A stretch of DNA of 64,000 nucleotides from Synechococcus sp. PCC 6312 (GTDB lineage Bacteria > Cyanobacteriota > Cyanobacteriia > Thermosynechococcales > Thermosynechococcaceae). Under the pieces are notes generated by a model. The model worked only from the letters and a program-made list of their open reading frames with translations, searched no databases and was not told the origin of the DNA. Of this stretch, positions 1 to 9,679 are shown in pieces (the stretch's first letter is position 1; each line of letters starts with the position of its first letter). Position numbers and translations under genes: made by a program. The stretch spans positions 249,501-313,500 of the forward strand of contig NC_019680.1 in assembly GCF_000316685.1 (NCBI RefSeq), written 5' to 3'.

Positions 1-1573
1 AATAACTAGCCCCGGCCTGGAAGGTTTGGCTAAAGGTCAAGGCGGCCAAGGTGGTATAGCCCCCCGCACTACTTCCCCGCATTGCTAGTTTTTGAGGATC
101 AGCCCGGCCTTTCTCAACCAGATATTCAGCCCCTGCAATGCAGTCAGCGACATCATAAACACCCCAATGTCCCTGCAAGGCATCTTGATAGTCCCGGCCA
201 TAGCCCGTACTGCCCCGATAGTTCACATCCAAGCAAGCAAAGCCCCGACTCGTCCAAAATTGAATCCCTAAATTAAAGCCTGTGCTGGTTGCGGCAGTGG
301 GGCCCCCGTGACATTTGACGAGCAGGGGTGGTTTTTCACTAGCAGGGGCGACAAAGTTGGGATTTGTGGGGGGGTAATAAAAGCCATAGGCAACGGTATC
401 GGCGGTTGTGGGGAAGCAAAGGGCCTGGGGAACGGCTAAATAATCTGGGTCAATCGGGAGGTGAGTTGAGGTTTTGAGGATTTTGTAGGAGGTAGATTCT
501 GAGGTAATGCTCCTGAGGTCTAGTTCGATAATGGCACTGGGGTTGGTCGGGGAACTGGCGACAAAATAGGCCCTATCAGCATTGGCCTGGATGCTGTGAA
601 AGTCAGTGAAGGGCAGATCCATGATCTCCCAGGTTTGATGGGCCAGGTCGAGAATTCCCAATTGCTCAATGCCTTGATGGCCGACCGTGCAAATCAGCCG
701 GGCTTGATCTGCAATGGCATAGGTTGATTGGCCAAAAACCCAGTGGGGAGTCCCAAATTCCAGCTCCAAGGCCTGGGGTAAAAGGGGAAGAACGTGTTGG
801 GGTTGATCCGTCTGCCATTGATAGGGATTGCCCCAACCACTGCGATCACTCATAAAAATTAGGGTTTGATTGTCTAGCCAGCGGGGCTGCCCCACCGATT
901 CAGTTTGACTCCCGGCAATTTTGCGCCCATCCCCAAGTTTCCCCGTTGTTAGAACTGGCGCAACCCATAACTCACAACCATCCCAGGGCATTTGCGGGTG
1001 ATTCCAACTCAACCAGGCCAGCCATTGCCCATCAGGACTTAAAGTAGGGGAAGAATAAAAATCGGCTCCTTCAACCAGAATTTCGGGTGCCTCGGGATAT
1101 GACTTAGAACCCGGGAGAGGGATTGTCACGAGGGTATTGCTGACGGTGCTTGACTGATGATCTTCTTGGACAAAAATTAAACGATGCCGAGTTCGATCCC
1201 AGATTCCATTGGCATAGCGACAGGGCGGGCAGTTGGTCAGGGCCTGGGGTTCTCTTGAGTTCTTACTGAGATAATAAACCTGTTGATCGGCGTTGTTAAT
1301 AAAATAAATTTCCCCTTGATCTACCCCGTAGGCTCCACCCCCATATTCATGGACTCGCGAGCGGACGTTCCAAGGGGCAGGGGTTAGGTCTTGGGCGTGA
1401 TCACCACGAGTTTGTTGGACGAGGACAGTACGCCCTTTTTCTTGGGGACGGCTTTCCAGCCAATAGATTTGTGCCCCATCCAAGGCAATGCTGCCCAGCC
1501 CCACTGAATCAGCCACTAAAAAATCAGTCGTAATCGGTGACTCCCAGGCCCCGTAACTGGCAATGGTTGGCAT
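1..1573 (-). CDS. S9 family peptidase (prolyl oligopeptidase type), C-terminal end outside window
   Basis: A serine peptidase of the dipeptidyl/acylaminoacyl peptidase type. These cytosolic enzymes pair a beta-propeller with an alpha/beta-hydrolase domain and cut short peptides. The reading frame opens at an ATG (1573-1571) with MPTIASYGAWESPIT and runs open to the window edge, about 524 codons. The N-terminal two thirds shows propeller-like repeats such as WLAWLSWNHPQMPWD. Near the edge the frame reads RGSSAGGYTTLAAL, the GxSxGG nucleophile elbow, with the likely catalytic Ser at about residue 502. The catalytic Asp and His lie beyond the edge. It sits 4 bp downstream of the sipA-like gene on the same strand, so the two may be cotranscribed. 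The family is clear; the substrate is not. Confidence 0.85.
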   Translation of the reverse strand, partial: MPTIASYGAWESPITTDFLVADSVGLGSIALDGAQIYWLESRPQEKGRTVLVQQTRGDHAQDLTPAPWNVRSRVHEYGGGAYGVDQGEIYFINNADQQVYYLSKNSREPQALTNCPPCRYANGIWDRTRHRLIFVQEDHQSSTVSNTLVTIPLPGSKSYPEAPEILVEGADFYSSPTLSPDGQWLAWLSWNHPQMPWDGCELWVAPVLTTGKLGDGRKIAGSQTESVGQPRWLDNQTLIFMSDRSGWGNPYQWQTDQPQHVLPLLPQALELEFGTPHWVFGQSTYAIADQARLICTVGHQGIEQLGILDLAHQTWEIMDLPFTDFHSIQANADRAYFVASSPTNPSAIIELDLRSITSESTSYKILKTSTHLPIDPDYLAVPQALCFPTTADTVAYGFYYPPTNPNFVAPASEKPPLLVKCHGGPTAATSTGFNLGIQFWTSRGFACLDVNYRGSTGYGRDYQDALQGHWGVYDVADCIAGAEYLVEKGRADPQKLAMRGSSAGGYTTLAALTFSQTFQAGASY

Positions 1574-1577
1574 CGGT

Positions 1578-1826
1578 TTAGGCCTCAGAATTCCTGGTTT
1601 CTAGTTTGGCCAGGTATTGGGTTTCTAGTAAAAATGCCCCCCGCCCTAGGCGCACAGCCCAATAGTTTCCCGGATGTCGACCCAAAATGACCCCCGTTTC
1701 CCCCAACGTCAAAACGTCCGGCGGACGCAGCATGGGCATGGGTTCAGCGGTTTTTACATAACTAGGCAGACGAATCAGTTGAACCTGATCTCCGGCCTGG
1801 AACTCTGAGGATGTATCTGTGTCCAT
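1578..1826 (-). CDS. sipA: SipA-like regulatory protein (DUF3148)
   Basis: A small 82-residue protein of the cyanobacterial DUF3148/SipA family. SipA is known to bind the histidine kinase NblS, which controls responses to high light and nutrient stress. The recognisable core is YVKTAEPMPMLRPPDV (residues about 23-38), then a GETGVILGR turn and WAVRLGRGAFLLE near the C-terminus, as expected for a compact SH3-like beta barrel. The length fits the family. ATG start. The S9 peptidase begins 4 bp downstream. The assignment rests on remembered family motifs, and the role as an NblS partner is inferred. Confidence 0.72.
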   Translation of the reverse strand: MDTDTSSEFQAGDQVQLIRLPSYVKTAEPMPMLRPPDVLTLGETGVILGRHPGNYWAVRLGRGAFLLETQYLAKLETRNSEA

Positions 1827-1872
1827 AGGTTTTATTTTCCCCCAAGCGGTTACGATTGCCCACCCTCAGTAA

Positions 1873-2442
1873 TTAGCCCAGGTTCACATCTTCATAAATA
1901 TCGGCAATTGCACAGGTAAAGTTCAGGCCTGGAATGATCAGGGTATCTCCAGTTTTGTAGGTTGTTAAAAGCCATTGCTGTGGGGCCTGGCGATGATAGC
2001 ACTCTAAGCGAGCTTCGGTTTGGCTAACCAGGAGATAATACTGGAGAGAGTCTAATTTTTGATAGGCAATAAATTTGCGTCCGCGATCAAGGCTTTCAGT
2101 AGTTTCTGATAACACTTCAGCAATCAAAACTGGATAATTGACCAGGGCAGCCATGAGGTTCTGGTCGCGAGGATCACAGGTAACAACAACATCAGGATAA
2201 AAATAACAGGCTCCAGTTTCAATATTAACTTTGATATCTGTGACAAATGGCCGACAATCTTGTCCCCGGAGTTGTTGACGGAAGAGGGTTCCCAAGTTAA
2301 GGGTAATTAAACCATGAGCCTGAGTAGCCCCAGCCATAGCGTACACTTCCCCTTGATAGTATTCATGTTTCGTTTCACTGGCGGCTTCTAGGTTCAAGTA
2401 CTCTTGAGGTGAAAGGGTTAGGTTTTGAGGTTGGGCGATCAT
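1873..2442 (-). CDS. Uma2 family endonuclease-fold protein (DUF820)
   Basis: A 189-residue protein of the Uma2/DUF820 family, a PD-(D/E)XK nuclease-fold group greatly expanded in cyanobacteria and of unknown cellular role. The N-terminus MIAQPQNLTLSPQEYLNLEA and the following KHEYYQGEVYAMAGAT are typical. The putative active-site elements follow: VTDIKVNIE, then YFYPDVVVTCDP (the Asp of the core) and PVLIAEVLSETTESLDRG, with the Glu of an E-x-L-S motif. About 190 residues is the usual full length, and no key element is missing. It stands alone, 46 bp upstream of sipA on the same strand. Nuclease activity is inferred from the fold only. Confidence 0.88.
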   Translation of the reverse strand: MIAQPQNLTLSPQEYLNLEAASETKHEYYQGEVYAMAGATQAHGLITLNLGTLFRQQLRGQDCRPFVTDIKVNIETGACYFYPDVVVTCDPRDQNLMAALVNYPVLIAEVLSETTESLDRGRKFIAYQKLDSLQYYLLVSQTEARLECYHRQAPQQWLLTTYKTGDTLIIPGLNFTCAIADIYEDVNLG

Positions 2443-2672
2443 ATACGGTTACTCATTTAGGGTTCGACAGAGGCAAGTCAGGAAATATAGTCATTTTGCT
2501 TAGGAGTGAAACACCAAAAGACTTGAAATCATTACAGGCAAAAGCCTTGAGTGTTCCAGTTTTGGCAGAAATGACCATATAATTCCGGGGTAAAATTTTA
2601 GTCATGAAACGTTCAAGCATTAAACAGAGTGGCGTAATTCGTCATTGCGGGCCTGTTCCGACAGTTGGCAAC

Positions 2673-4613
2673 TTATTGTAATAAACTAAAGCGCAAAATA
2701 ATATCATCAAAGTCAAAATCTCCTCCGCCAAGCAGGTCTTCAAACCCAATCACATTAGCTCCCCATTTAGTCCCGTGGCTGAGTCCATCTTGGTTGGCGA
2801 CGCCAAAGGCAAAATAGGTTATTTCGGTTACGCCACTGGCATCAAGCGCATTCACCTGCAAAAACGGCGCGTATAATTCCCCACCTAGAATATTGAAGGA
2901 AAAACTCTTGGTTTCTAGATTGCCAACGGTTAGGGTTGAGCCGGATGTTTGGAGACGATTTGCGGTTGATAAGGCGGCTTCAGAATAACCTGCTTGGCCT
3001 GGGGTGAGACTATTACCTGTGAGGGGATCGAGGACACGGCCATTGTTGTCCAACAGGCGATAAAACCCCATCGAGCTTTCAAAGGCTGCTTCTCGACTAT
3101 AGGAACCAGAAACCGTTACGGTTGTCCCTGGGGTGAAATTCTGAGCATCAATTAAATCGATGGGAGCAGGATTACTCAGGGGTAGATTTAAATCCGTTGC
3201 CTCATCCGTAGCGGCAGCAAAAGATGCATAAAAATTCTTGCCATCGGGGTCAACATATTGATAGATCTCATGGCCTGTTGCCAAATCTTTGACCGCTAAA
3301 CCAAGATTGTTACCGATGGGAGTGCCACTGAAGGGGTTGCGCATCACTGGGCCATCCACCTCCACATAGGAGACATTGGAGTTTTGAGCCAGGTTATTTT
3401 GAACGTTGATGCTGTGGGGGCTACTGGGGACGGTAAAGGGGCCAGGCGGGCCATTTTCAGGATCATTACCCGGCCCACCGGGGTTATAAACCGGTGAGTA
3501 ATCTCCCGCAGAAGGCATTTCCACTCGTCTAATTTGCTGAACGGCGGCCTCATCTCCGGCCAAAATAATGTCGTAATAGTTGTCGTGATCTTCAATGTAA
3601 GTTAGATCGTAGGTATCTTGCACTGCGGCCAAGTCTGCTAAACCCACAACACGCACAACGCCAAATCCAGGGATGTCATAATTAATGCCAGTTTGAGTGA
3701 GGTTTATCGTTTGTCCATTCATATCTTCCGCTTGAAGTCGAAAATAGCGGCCAAATTCTGTGGGCAATAAACTCGCAATACCATCCGGGGAAAATCCAGC
3801 ACTGGTGTAAATTCGGAGGCGAAACTGGGCCTGGTTGCCGTAGAGGTCTGAGCCACTATTGTTTTGATTAGTTGCTAACCAAATGGGCGCGCCTTCGCCG
3901 AGGTCACTAAAACGGTTAAGCTTGGCAGCGATAATTTTGGGCCCATTACCGGCTACATAGGGATTGAGGCTGTCAATCGTCAACCCAACGGCACTAATTG
4001 GCCCATTTGGCCCCACCATTTCTAACGGCGTACTATCTAAAACGGTTTTGACGGAGATGGGATAAATGGCACCGGCTTGGCCTGGAGTTAACCGATTGCC
4101 AAATTCGCCCGTAATCACAACCGTTTGTCGCTCGTTATATTCACTATTGGGCAGAAAAGAAGCAATTGCCGGGGTGACAATAGTGCCAGTGTTGAGAATG
4201 ACTTGAAAGTCGGTCGGGTTAACTGTCTCAGGTAATAGCGGCCATGTGAATACAATCGGAATATTATCGTTTTTCTCTAGGTCAACTCCGTAAGTCCGCT
4301 GAACTGTATCCGTACTAATGGCCGATGTATAAGCCCGTTGGGTTGCACCAGTCAGATCTCCGAGGTTATTCCAGGCCACATTATTATCAAAGGCAATTTG
4401 CTGGGAGGCGCCATTGGTACCATCTATTCCCGGAATCCCCATGTAGCCTTCAAACCCATAATTGGCAGTAAAAATATTCGCTTGGCCTGCAAATAAATCA
4501 CTATTGAGCAGGATATTCGTATTCAGGGAGTTACTCTGGCCAGACGTATTCAGACGATCCGTTGCGAGATAGGTGAGTAAGTCTTGGGCGCGGGGGGTAT
4601 ATTGAATTGTCAT
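2673..4613 (-). CDS. DUF4114 domain protein, probably extracellular
   Basis: A 646-residue acidic protein, rich in Asn, Gly, Thr and Asp and almost free of Cys, as in secreted cyanobacterial proteins. Only the last 90 or so residues are recognisable: GTKWGANVIGFEDLLGGGD followed by FDFDDIILRF is the DUF4114 signature, whose Asp cluster is likely to bind calcium. The motif LTPGQAG occurs twice (near residues 175 and 545), suggesting an internally repeated module. No N-terminal signal peptide is seen after the ATG at 4613, so export would have to use a C-terminal signal, as for type I secretion substrates. No secretion genes are adjacent. Function unknown; a surface or matrix role is a guess. 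Confidence 0.7.
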   Translation of the reverse strand: MTIQYTPRAQDLLTYLATDRLNTSGQSNSLNTNILLNSDLFAGQANIFTANYGFEGYMGIPGIDGTNGASQQIAFDNNVAWNNLGDLTGATQRAYTSAISTDTVQRTYGVDLEKNDNIPIVFTWPLLPETVNPTDFQVILNTGTIVTPAIASFLPNSEYNERQTVVITGEFGNRLTPGQAGAIYPISVKTVLDSTPLEMVGPNGPISAVGLTIDSLNPYVAGNGPKIIAAKLNRFSDLGEGAPIWLATNQNNSGSDLYGNQAQFRLRIYTSAGFSPDGIASLLPTEFGRYFRLQAEDMNGQTINLTQTGINYDIPGFGVVRVVGLADLAAVQDTYDLTYIEDHDNYYDIILAGDEAAVQQIRRVEMPSAGDYSPVYNPGGPGNDPENGPPGPFTVPSSPHSINVQNNLAQNSNVSYVEVDGPVMRNPFSGTPIGNNLGLAVKDLATGHEIYQYVDPDGKNFYASFAAATDEATDLNLPLSNPAPIDLIDAQNFTPGTTVTVSGSYSREAAFESSMGFYRLLDNNGRVLDPLTGNSLTPGQAGYSEAALSTANRLQTSGSTLTVGNLETKSFSFNILGGELYAPFLQVNALDASGVTEITYFAFGVANQDGLSHGTKWGANVIGFEDLLGGGDFDFDDIILRFSLLQ

Positions 4614-4746
4614 GATGGTTTAGGTTTTCTAACGATTTTCAGAGTCACTGATTCCTGATGTTAAGGAGAGCTATAGAAATTCATCAAGATTTGACCCAGG
4701 CCCGGTCATACTTCCTCACCTGTATTAGTAACACTAGTAGCATAGA

Positions 4747-6537
4747 TTAATTTTTGGCTGGTGTTCCCAGACCAAAGGCCGCATGAATCGCTTGTAAGGC
4801 AGTCACTCCATCGGTTTCAGCAACCACACAGCTAACCCGAATTTCAGAAGTTGCAATCATTTGAATGTTAATCCCGGCCTGGGCCAGGGCAGCAAACATA
4901 TTGGCGGCAATTCCCGGTCGCCGGATCATCCCCATCCCGACAATACTGACCTTCGCCACATCGAGGATGAGATCAATCTCCCCACAGCCCCAGGCCGGAG
5001 CATGATCTTTGAGCAAACCATAGGCAATATCGGCATCAGCTTGGGCCACGGTAAAGGCAATATCGCGGGTCATTTGATGATTCACCGGCCGCGACCGCTG
5101 GGACTGGATGATCATATCTACACTCACCCCGGCATCGGCTAAGGTCTGGAAAATTTGGGCCGCCATCCCCGGCAAATCGGGAACCTGACGCACGGCTAAT
5201 TGGGCTTGTTTAATATCCAGAGCTACACCGCGCACCGAGGGCTGATCCGCTGTGGTTTGGGGGTCAAATTCCGGTAAGGCAGTATGAACGTCAAAAGCAT
5301 CCTGGAGCAAACGCACAGCTTTGGGGGCATCGGTCTGGTTGATTGTACAACTGACATTTACTTCCGAAGTTGAGATCATTTGCAGGTTAATCCCGGCCTG
5401 GGCGAGAGTGGAAAACATTTGCGCCGCAACTCCAGGCCGACCAATCATCCCGGCCCCAATAATGCTGACTTTGGCAATTGCATCATCCACAAGCACTTCT
5501 GGGGCCTGGAGCGGTGACTGACCAGGGTTTGTCGGGTTAAAGGCAGAAGCAACGGCCGCAGCAGGATTGAGACAGGCTTTTTGAACGGTAAAGGCAATGT
5601 CGTTGGTGCTTTCTTCATGAATGGACTGAATAATTAAATCCACATCCAGGTTTTGCTGGGCTAATTCCCCAAACAAACTCGCGGCAATTCCCGGCCGATC
5701 CGCAACGCGCAATAACGCCACCTTGGCCTGGTCTAAATCGAGGCGGACTCCATCCACCGGCTTACCCAGTTCTAAGTTTTCTGTGGGTGCTTTCGGGGCA
5801 ATTGGAGAAGTGACTTTCGTACCGGGTTCATCCGTCCAACTGGATCGCACCACCATCTGCACCCCGTAATTTCGAGCAATTTCCACCGCTCGGGGATGGA
5901 GAACTTTGGCCCCTAAACTGGCCAGCTCAAGCATTTCATCACAGGTAATTTCGGCCATCAGTTGGGCATCGGGAACTAGGCGCGGGTCAGTGGTTAAAAT
6001 GCCCGGCACATCGGTATAAATTTCACAGAGATCTGCTTCTAAGGCCGCCGCCAAGGCCACCGCTGACGTATCGGAGCCACCCCGACCCAAGGTTGTCACT
6101 TCTAAATCGGCACTGTTACTAATCCCTTGAAATCCAGCGACAACCACAACTTTGCCTTCGGATAAATGCCGGGTTAAGCGATCGGTGGAAATTTCTAAAA
6201 TCCGGGCGCGGGTATGGGCCGTTTCCGTGGTAATCCCAACTTGGGCCCCAGTTAAGGAAATGGCATCCTGTCCGAGGGCTTGCAGGGCAATGCTTAAAAG
6301 CGCAATCGAAACCTGTTCCCCCGTGGACAAAAGCATATCCAGTTCCCGGCGGCAGGGATTGGGGCTGAGTTCGTTGGCGAGTTTGACCAGGCCATCCGTT
6401 GTTTTCCCCATCGCCGATACCACGACCACCACTTGATTCCCGGATTTGACCGTCTGAACGACTCGCTGGGCCACGGCCTGGATGCGCTCGACTGAACCAA
6501 CCGAAGTACCGCCGTATTTTTGGACAATTAAACTCAT
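4747..6537 (-). CDS. lysC: Aspartate kinase with four ACT domains
   Basis: Aspartokinase phosphorylates L-aspartate in the first step of lysine, threonine and methionine synthesis. I place the start at the ATG at 6537, giving [14 protein letters not shown] (596 residues), because KYGGTSVG near the N-terminus is the universal kinase motif; an upstream in-frame ATG at 6600 would add 21 unrelated residues. The kinase domain covers about residues 1-260, with [16 protein letters not shown] inside. The rest holds four ACT regulatory domains as two tandem pairs: [55 protein letters not shown] and [19 protein letters not shown]. This four-ACT layout is known from cyanobacterial enzymes and binds end-product amino acids. 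It is the last gene of a minus-strand run after the coiled-coil gene. Confidence 0.96.
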   Translation of the reverse strand: MSLIVQKYGGTSVGSVERIQAVAQRVVQTVKSGNQVVVVVSAMGKTTDGLVKLANELSPNPCRRELDMLLSTGEQVSIALLSIALQALGQDAISLTGAQVGITTETAHTRARILEISTDRLTRHLSEGKVVVVAGFQGISNSADLEVTTLGRGGSDTSAVALAAALEADLCEIYTDVPGILTTDPRLVPDAQLMAEITCDEMLELASLGAKVLHPRAVEIARNYGVQMVVRSSWTDEPGTKVTSPIAPKAPTENLELGKPVDGVRLDLDQAKVALLRVADRPGIAASLFGELAQQNLDVDLIIQSIHEESTNDIAFTVQKACLNPAAAVASAFNPTNPGQSPLQAPEVLVDDAIAKVSIIGAGMIGRPGVAAQMFSTLAQAGINLQMISTSEVNVSCTINQTDAPKAVRLLQDAFDVHTALPEFDPQTTADQPSVRGVALDIKQAQLAVRQVPDLPGMAAQIFQTLADAGVSVDMIIQSQRSRPVNHQMTRDIAFTVAQADADIAYGLLKDHAPAWGCGEIDLILDVAKVSIVGMGMIRRPGIAANMFAALAQAGINIQMIATSEIRVSCVVAETDGVTALQAIHAAFGLGTPAKN

Positions 6538-6586
6538 AGGGGGTGCAACAGACCAAAAAGGGGAGTATAGATTATTACAAGAGCTA

Positions 6587-6916
6587 TTAGACCTTATCAA
6601 AAAATGTCAACTTCACCAGGCCACCGGTCAGCAACAAAATTAAGGTGACAATAAAGCTCCAGAGACGATTATCCGTAACCCGTTGCCGCTCCCGCAGTTC
6701 ATCCACTTTGTCGTTGAGAGCCTTGAAGTCAGCCCGTAACTCACTGATTTCTGCTTTGACCTCGGCCCGTAACTCATTGATTTCTGCTTTGACCTCAGCC
6801 CGTAGCGTCTTGAACTGCTCATCGGTTCTGGCCTGGTTCACTTTGACTTCAAGGGTGAGGGCCTGGATGGCATCAAGAATTTGTTTGGTTTCTGCAGCGG
6901 TTATGGGTTCGCTCAT
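6587..6916 (-). CDS. Small coiled-coil protein with C-terminal membrane anchor
   Basis: A 109-residue protein if started at the ATG at 6916 ([20 protein letters not shown]); an ATG at 6946 would add ten residues. The middle is a continuous coiled coil carrying an 11-residue repeat, [11 protein letters not shown] then [11 protein letters not shown], followed by [20 protein letters not shown]. The C-terminus has one hydrophobic helix, [22 protein letters not shown], so it is probably a tail-anchored protein facing the cytoplasm. Similar short proteins are common in cyanobacteria and have no assigned role. It lies 50 bp upstream of lysC on the same strand. No function can be given. Confidence 0.7.
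   Translation of the reverse strand: MSEPITAAETKQILDAIQALTLEVKVNQARTDEQFKTLRAEVKAEINELRAEVKAEISELRADFKALNDKVDELRERQRVTDNRLWSFIVTLILLLTGGLVKLTFFDKV
6733..6798. repeat. 33-bp tandem repeat, two copies, inside coiled-coil gene
   Basis: Two adjacent 33-bp units start at 6733 and 6766; each begins CCCGTAACTCA and continues TGATTTCTGCTTTGACCTC, differing at about two bases. A third, diverged copy begins at 6799. In the encoded protein each unit is one 11-residue hendecad of coiled coil. The near identity at the DNA level suggests a recent slippage or duplication event, so copy number may vary between strains. Confidence 0.8.
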
Positions 6917-7068
6917 CAATGGACTCCAAATTGATTTGTTGGGCAAAGTCCCTTAACTACTTCAAGATAACATCGACTTAATCTGAAATAGCCCCCGTAC
7001 CAAGCCAGGCCTGGATTCTTGCCCATCATGGGGGGATTGGGGTTGTCTAAATTCTGGGCACTTGGGAG

Positions 7069-7350
7069 CTAGGCAGTTTTTAAGGGTTGTTTCCCAGTCA
7101 GTTCTACTAACTCAAACCGATAGACTTCAATGACAGGATTAGCCAAGAGTTGATCGCAAATGGTTTCCAGTTGGGCCTGGGCTTGGGCCGCATCCGTTGC
7201 CGCCAACGATAGTTCAATAAATTTGCCAATCCGCACCTGCTCGACCCCACTGTAACCCAAGTGATGAATTCCCGCTTGCACGGCTACACCGGCCGGGTCT
7301 AACACTGAGGGGCGTAAGGTGACATAAACTTTGGCCTGGAATTGGGGCAT
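7069..7350 (-). CDS. purS: Phosphoribosylformylglycinamidine synthase subunit PurS
   Basis: PurS is the small bridging subunit of the three-part FGAM synthase (PurS-PurQ-PurL), which converts FGAR to FGAM in purine synthesis. I use the ATG at 7350, giving MPQFQAKVYVTLRPSVLDPAG (93 residues), because this opening fits the family; an in-frame start at 7377 would add nine residues. Other family features are AVQAGIHHLGY, then VRIGKFIEL, and a C-terminal LLANPVIEVYRFEL. The gene follows the SPFH gene by 36 bp on the same strand. purL and purQ are not in the window. Confidence 0.93.
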   Translation of the reverse strand: MPQFQAKVYVTLRPSVLDPAGVAVQAGIHHLGYSGVEQVRIGKFIELSLAATDAAQAQAQLETICDQLLANPVIEVYRFELVELTGKQPLKTA

Positions 7351-7386
7351 AGATCTAAAATCTCTTGAGAGCTTCAACCATCCAAT

Positions 7387-8343
7387 TTAGGTGTTCGGGG
7401 TATTCTCCAACAAGGCGCGCACCCCTTCCAATGTGGCCGGAATGGCTCGGGGATCCATAAACATCACTTTGCTGCTCTCGCTATTGCCAATTTTCTCACC
7501 CATATCTAAGTAGCCACGGGCCAACAGAAACTGGAGTGCTTCCCGGGCCTGGGGATCTTCTCGCAGGGCTTTGGCGACCACTTTCATCGCTTCCGCTGTG
7601 CCTTGGGCCCGGAGAATTTGATCCTGTTGCTCGGCCTGGGCTTTGAGAATCACCACCTTTTGATCGGCTTCGGCCGCTAGAATCGAGGACTTTTTCTGAG
7701 CTTCTGCATCTAACACTTGGGCTTCCGCTTTCCCCCTCGCACTGTTAACCGCAGCTTCTCGTTCCCCTTCCGAGGTGAGGATGGCGGCCCGTTTGCGGCG
7801 TTCGGCGGTCATTTGCATTTCCATGGATTCTTGCACGGCCTTGGAGGGGACAATATCCCGTAATTCCACCCGTGTGACTTTGACTCCCCAAGGATCTGTG
7901 GACACATCCAGTTCTTGCAGAAGCATTTCATTAATTTGCGAGCGAGCCGTGAACGTTTCGTCTAATTCCAATTTCCCCATCTCAGCGCGAATTTGGGTTA
8001 AGACTAAGTTCACCATAGCCATCTTCAGGTTTTCCACCTTGTAGTAGGCCCGCTCCATATCCAAAATCCGCCAATAGACAACGGCATCTACACTAATGGC
8101 GACATTGTCACGGGTAATACATTGCTGAGGCGGAATATCGAGTACCTTTTCTCGGATTGTTTCTTGATAGACAACCTTATCTAAGACAGGTAAGACGAAA
8201 TTTAAGCCCGGTTCTAAGCGCCGACTATAGCTGCCTAACCGCTCGACCAAGGCCATATTGCTTTGATTTACAATGCGGACTGTGCTAGCCACCCCGGAAC
8301 CGCCCAAGACCAGCAGAATCAGAAACCCAAAGAACTCACCCAT
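7387..8343 (-). CDS. SPFH/band 7 (stomatin/paraslipin-like) membrane protein
   Basis: A 318-residue stomatin-family protein. Such proteins form oligomeric rings in membrane microdomains and are thought to help membrane protein quality control. The N-terminus is one hydrophobic segment (about residues 3-22, [17 protein letters not shown]), then the SPFH domain with [19 protein letters not shown] and [20 protein letters not shown] long Ala/Glu/Lys/Gln-rich coiled coil follows (about residues 170-265, for example [15 protein letters not shown]). The C-terminal part fits the slipin subgroup with [19 protein letters not shown] start; the gene is divergent from dprA. Close relatives occur in most cyanobacteria (Slr1128-like); the specific role is unknown. 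Confidence 0.9.
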   Translation of the reverse strand: MGEFFGFLILLVLGGSGVASTVRIVNQSNMALVERLGSYSRRLEPGLNFVLPVLDKVVYQETIREKVLDIPPQQCITRDNVAISVDAVVYWRILDMERAYYKVENLKMAMVNLVLTQIRAEMGKLELDETFTARSQINEMLLQELDVSTDPWGVKVTRVELRDIVPSKAVQESMEMQMTAERRKRAAILTSEGEREAAVNSARGKAEAQVLDAEAQKKSSILAAEADQKVVILKAQAEQQDQILRAQGTAEAMKVVAKALREDPQAREALQFLLARGYLDMGEKIGNSESSKVMFMDPRAIPATLEGVRALLENTPNT

Positions 8344-8488
8344 GTTCTGTTATCTCCATTAGTGCGGTGATGACCAGGCCCTCCCCTTTGTTATAGTCTT
8401 TTGACCGAAGCCATGAATTAGAACATCAGGAAAAATTAATATTCTGCAAACAAGCTACAATCTCCTCCAGGGACTGTACGATTCGTTC

Positions 8489-9658
8489 ATGGTCAGTGAT
8501 TTAGAGAGGGGTTATTGGCTGGCCTGGGCGCGGGTGACAGGTTTGGGACCAGTGCTTCTCAAACGGATTTGGCAGCGATTTGGTTCGATGACCCAGGCCT
8601 GGGCTGCCGATCTTCAGGACATTGCTCAAGTGGACGGCATTGGCCCGCGAGTCTTAGCACAGTTACCAACCTATCGCCAGAAAACGAATCCAGCCCAACT
8701 TCTAGCGCAACATCAGCAGAAAAATCCCCAGTTTTGGACGCTTTCTGATCCAGATTATCCCCGCACCCTGGCTGAAATTCCCGATCCGCCGCCGATTCTT
8801 TATTACAGTGGTCAAGCTCAATCGGCTGAAAATGCTGGGCAAATCCCAATGGTGGCGATGGTAGGGACACGGGAACCGACTGAATATGGCAAACGCTGGA
8901 CAAGACGATTAGCTGAACTTTTGGGGCGACATGGGTTTGTGGTTGTGTCGGGGTTAGCAGAAGGGATTGATACCCAGGCCCATTGGGGGTGTTTAGAGGG
9001 GGGTGGTCGAACTATTGCCGTGTTAGGAACAGGAGTTGACATGATCTACCCGCCCCGCAACCGTGAGCTATTCGGACAAATTATTAACCAAGGCCTGGTG
9101 ATCAGTGAATATCCCAGCCAAACCCCACCGGATCGGGCCCACTTTCCCCGCCGGAATCGGATTATTGCTGGCTTGTGTCGGGCGATTTTAATCATGGAAG
9201 CCCCGCGTAAATCTGGAGCCTTAATTACGGCGGACATGGCCAATGAATACGGGCGGGATGTGTATGTCTTACCCGGAATGTTGGACAACGACCAGGCCAT
9301 CGGTTGCTTAAGTTTGCTCAATCGTGGGGCGCAGGTCATTTTGGGGGAGGGACATTTGCTAGAACTTTTGGGACGGACTCCCCCCCTCGATTTGCCCAGT
9401 TCTCAGTCTAGTCAGCCCACCAACCTCATCCCCAAGCCCCGCCTCGCTCCCGAACTTGACCAGGTTTTAGATATTATGCTGCAACTCAACCAAGGCGAAA
9501 TTAACGGGATTCCCTTTGATTTGATTGTCCAGGCCTGTGACCTTGATTCTGGGGCCGTCTCCAGTGCCTTACTCCAACTCGAACTGCTGGGCCTGGTCAA
9601 CCAACAACCGGGAATGCGCTATCAATGTTGCTGCACTGGGACGACAATACCATCATGA
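8489..9658 (+). CDS. dprA: DNA-processing protein DprA
   Basis: DprA binds single-stranded DNA entering during natural transformation and loads RecA. The N-terminus holds helix-hairpin-helix elements (LGPVLLKRIWQRFGSM and VDGIGPRVLAQL). The Rossmann-like core follows with VGTREPTEYGKRWTRRLAE, SGLAEGIDTQAHWGCLEGG, TIAVLGTGVDMIYPPRNREL, FPRRNRIIAGLCRAILIMEA and KSGALITADMANEYGRDVYV, all hallmark DprA motifs. A C-terminal winged-helix-like segment (about residues 325-385) completes it. 389 residues is normal. ATG start, divergent from the SPFH gene. hypB begins 21 bp downstream, so the two are probably cotranscribed. Presence of DprA agrees with transformation competence known in many cyanobacteria. 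Confidence 0.95.
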   Translation: MVSDLERGYWLAWARVTGLGPVLLKRIWQRFGSMTQAWAADLQDIAQVDGIGPRVLAQLPTYRQKTNPAQLLAQHQQKNPQFWTLSDPDYPRTLAEIPDPPPILYYSGQAQSAENAGQIPMVAMVGTREPTEYGKRWTRRLAELLGRHGFVVVSGLAEGIDTQAHWGCLEGGGRTIAVLGTGVDMIYPPRNRELFGQIINQGLVISEYPSQTPPDRAHFPRRNRIIAGLCRAILIMEAPRKSGALITADMANEYGRDVYVLPGMLDNDQAIGCLSLLNRGAQVILGEGHLLELLGRTPPLDLPSSQSSQPTNLIPKPRLAPELDQVLDIMLQLNQGEINGIPFDLIVQACDLDSGAVSSALLQLELLGLVNQQPGMRYQCCCTGTTIPS

Positions 9659-9679
9659 TCTCAAGATTAGGGGAATCCA

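Noticed and set aside
2604..2681. A 25-codon ATG frame (MKRSSIKQSGVIRHCGPVPT then VGNLL) between the Uma2 and DUF4114 genes
   Set aside because: It has no ribosome binding site, overlaps the 3' end of the DUF4114 gene by a few bases, and I know no such peptide family.
4861..6556. Several frames of 60-145 codons inside lysC on both strands
   Set aside because: They are shadows of the aspartokinase frame, which is complete with kinase and four ACT domains.
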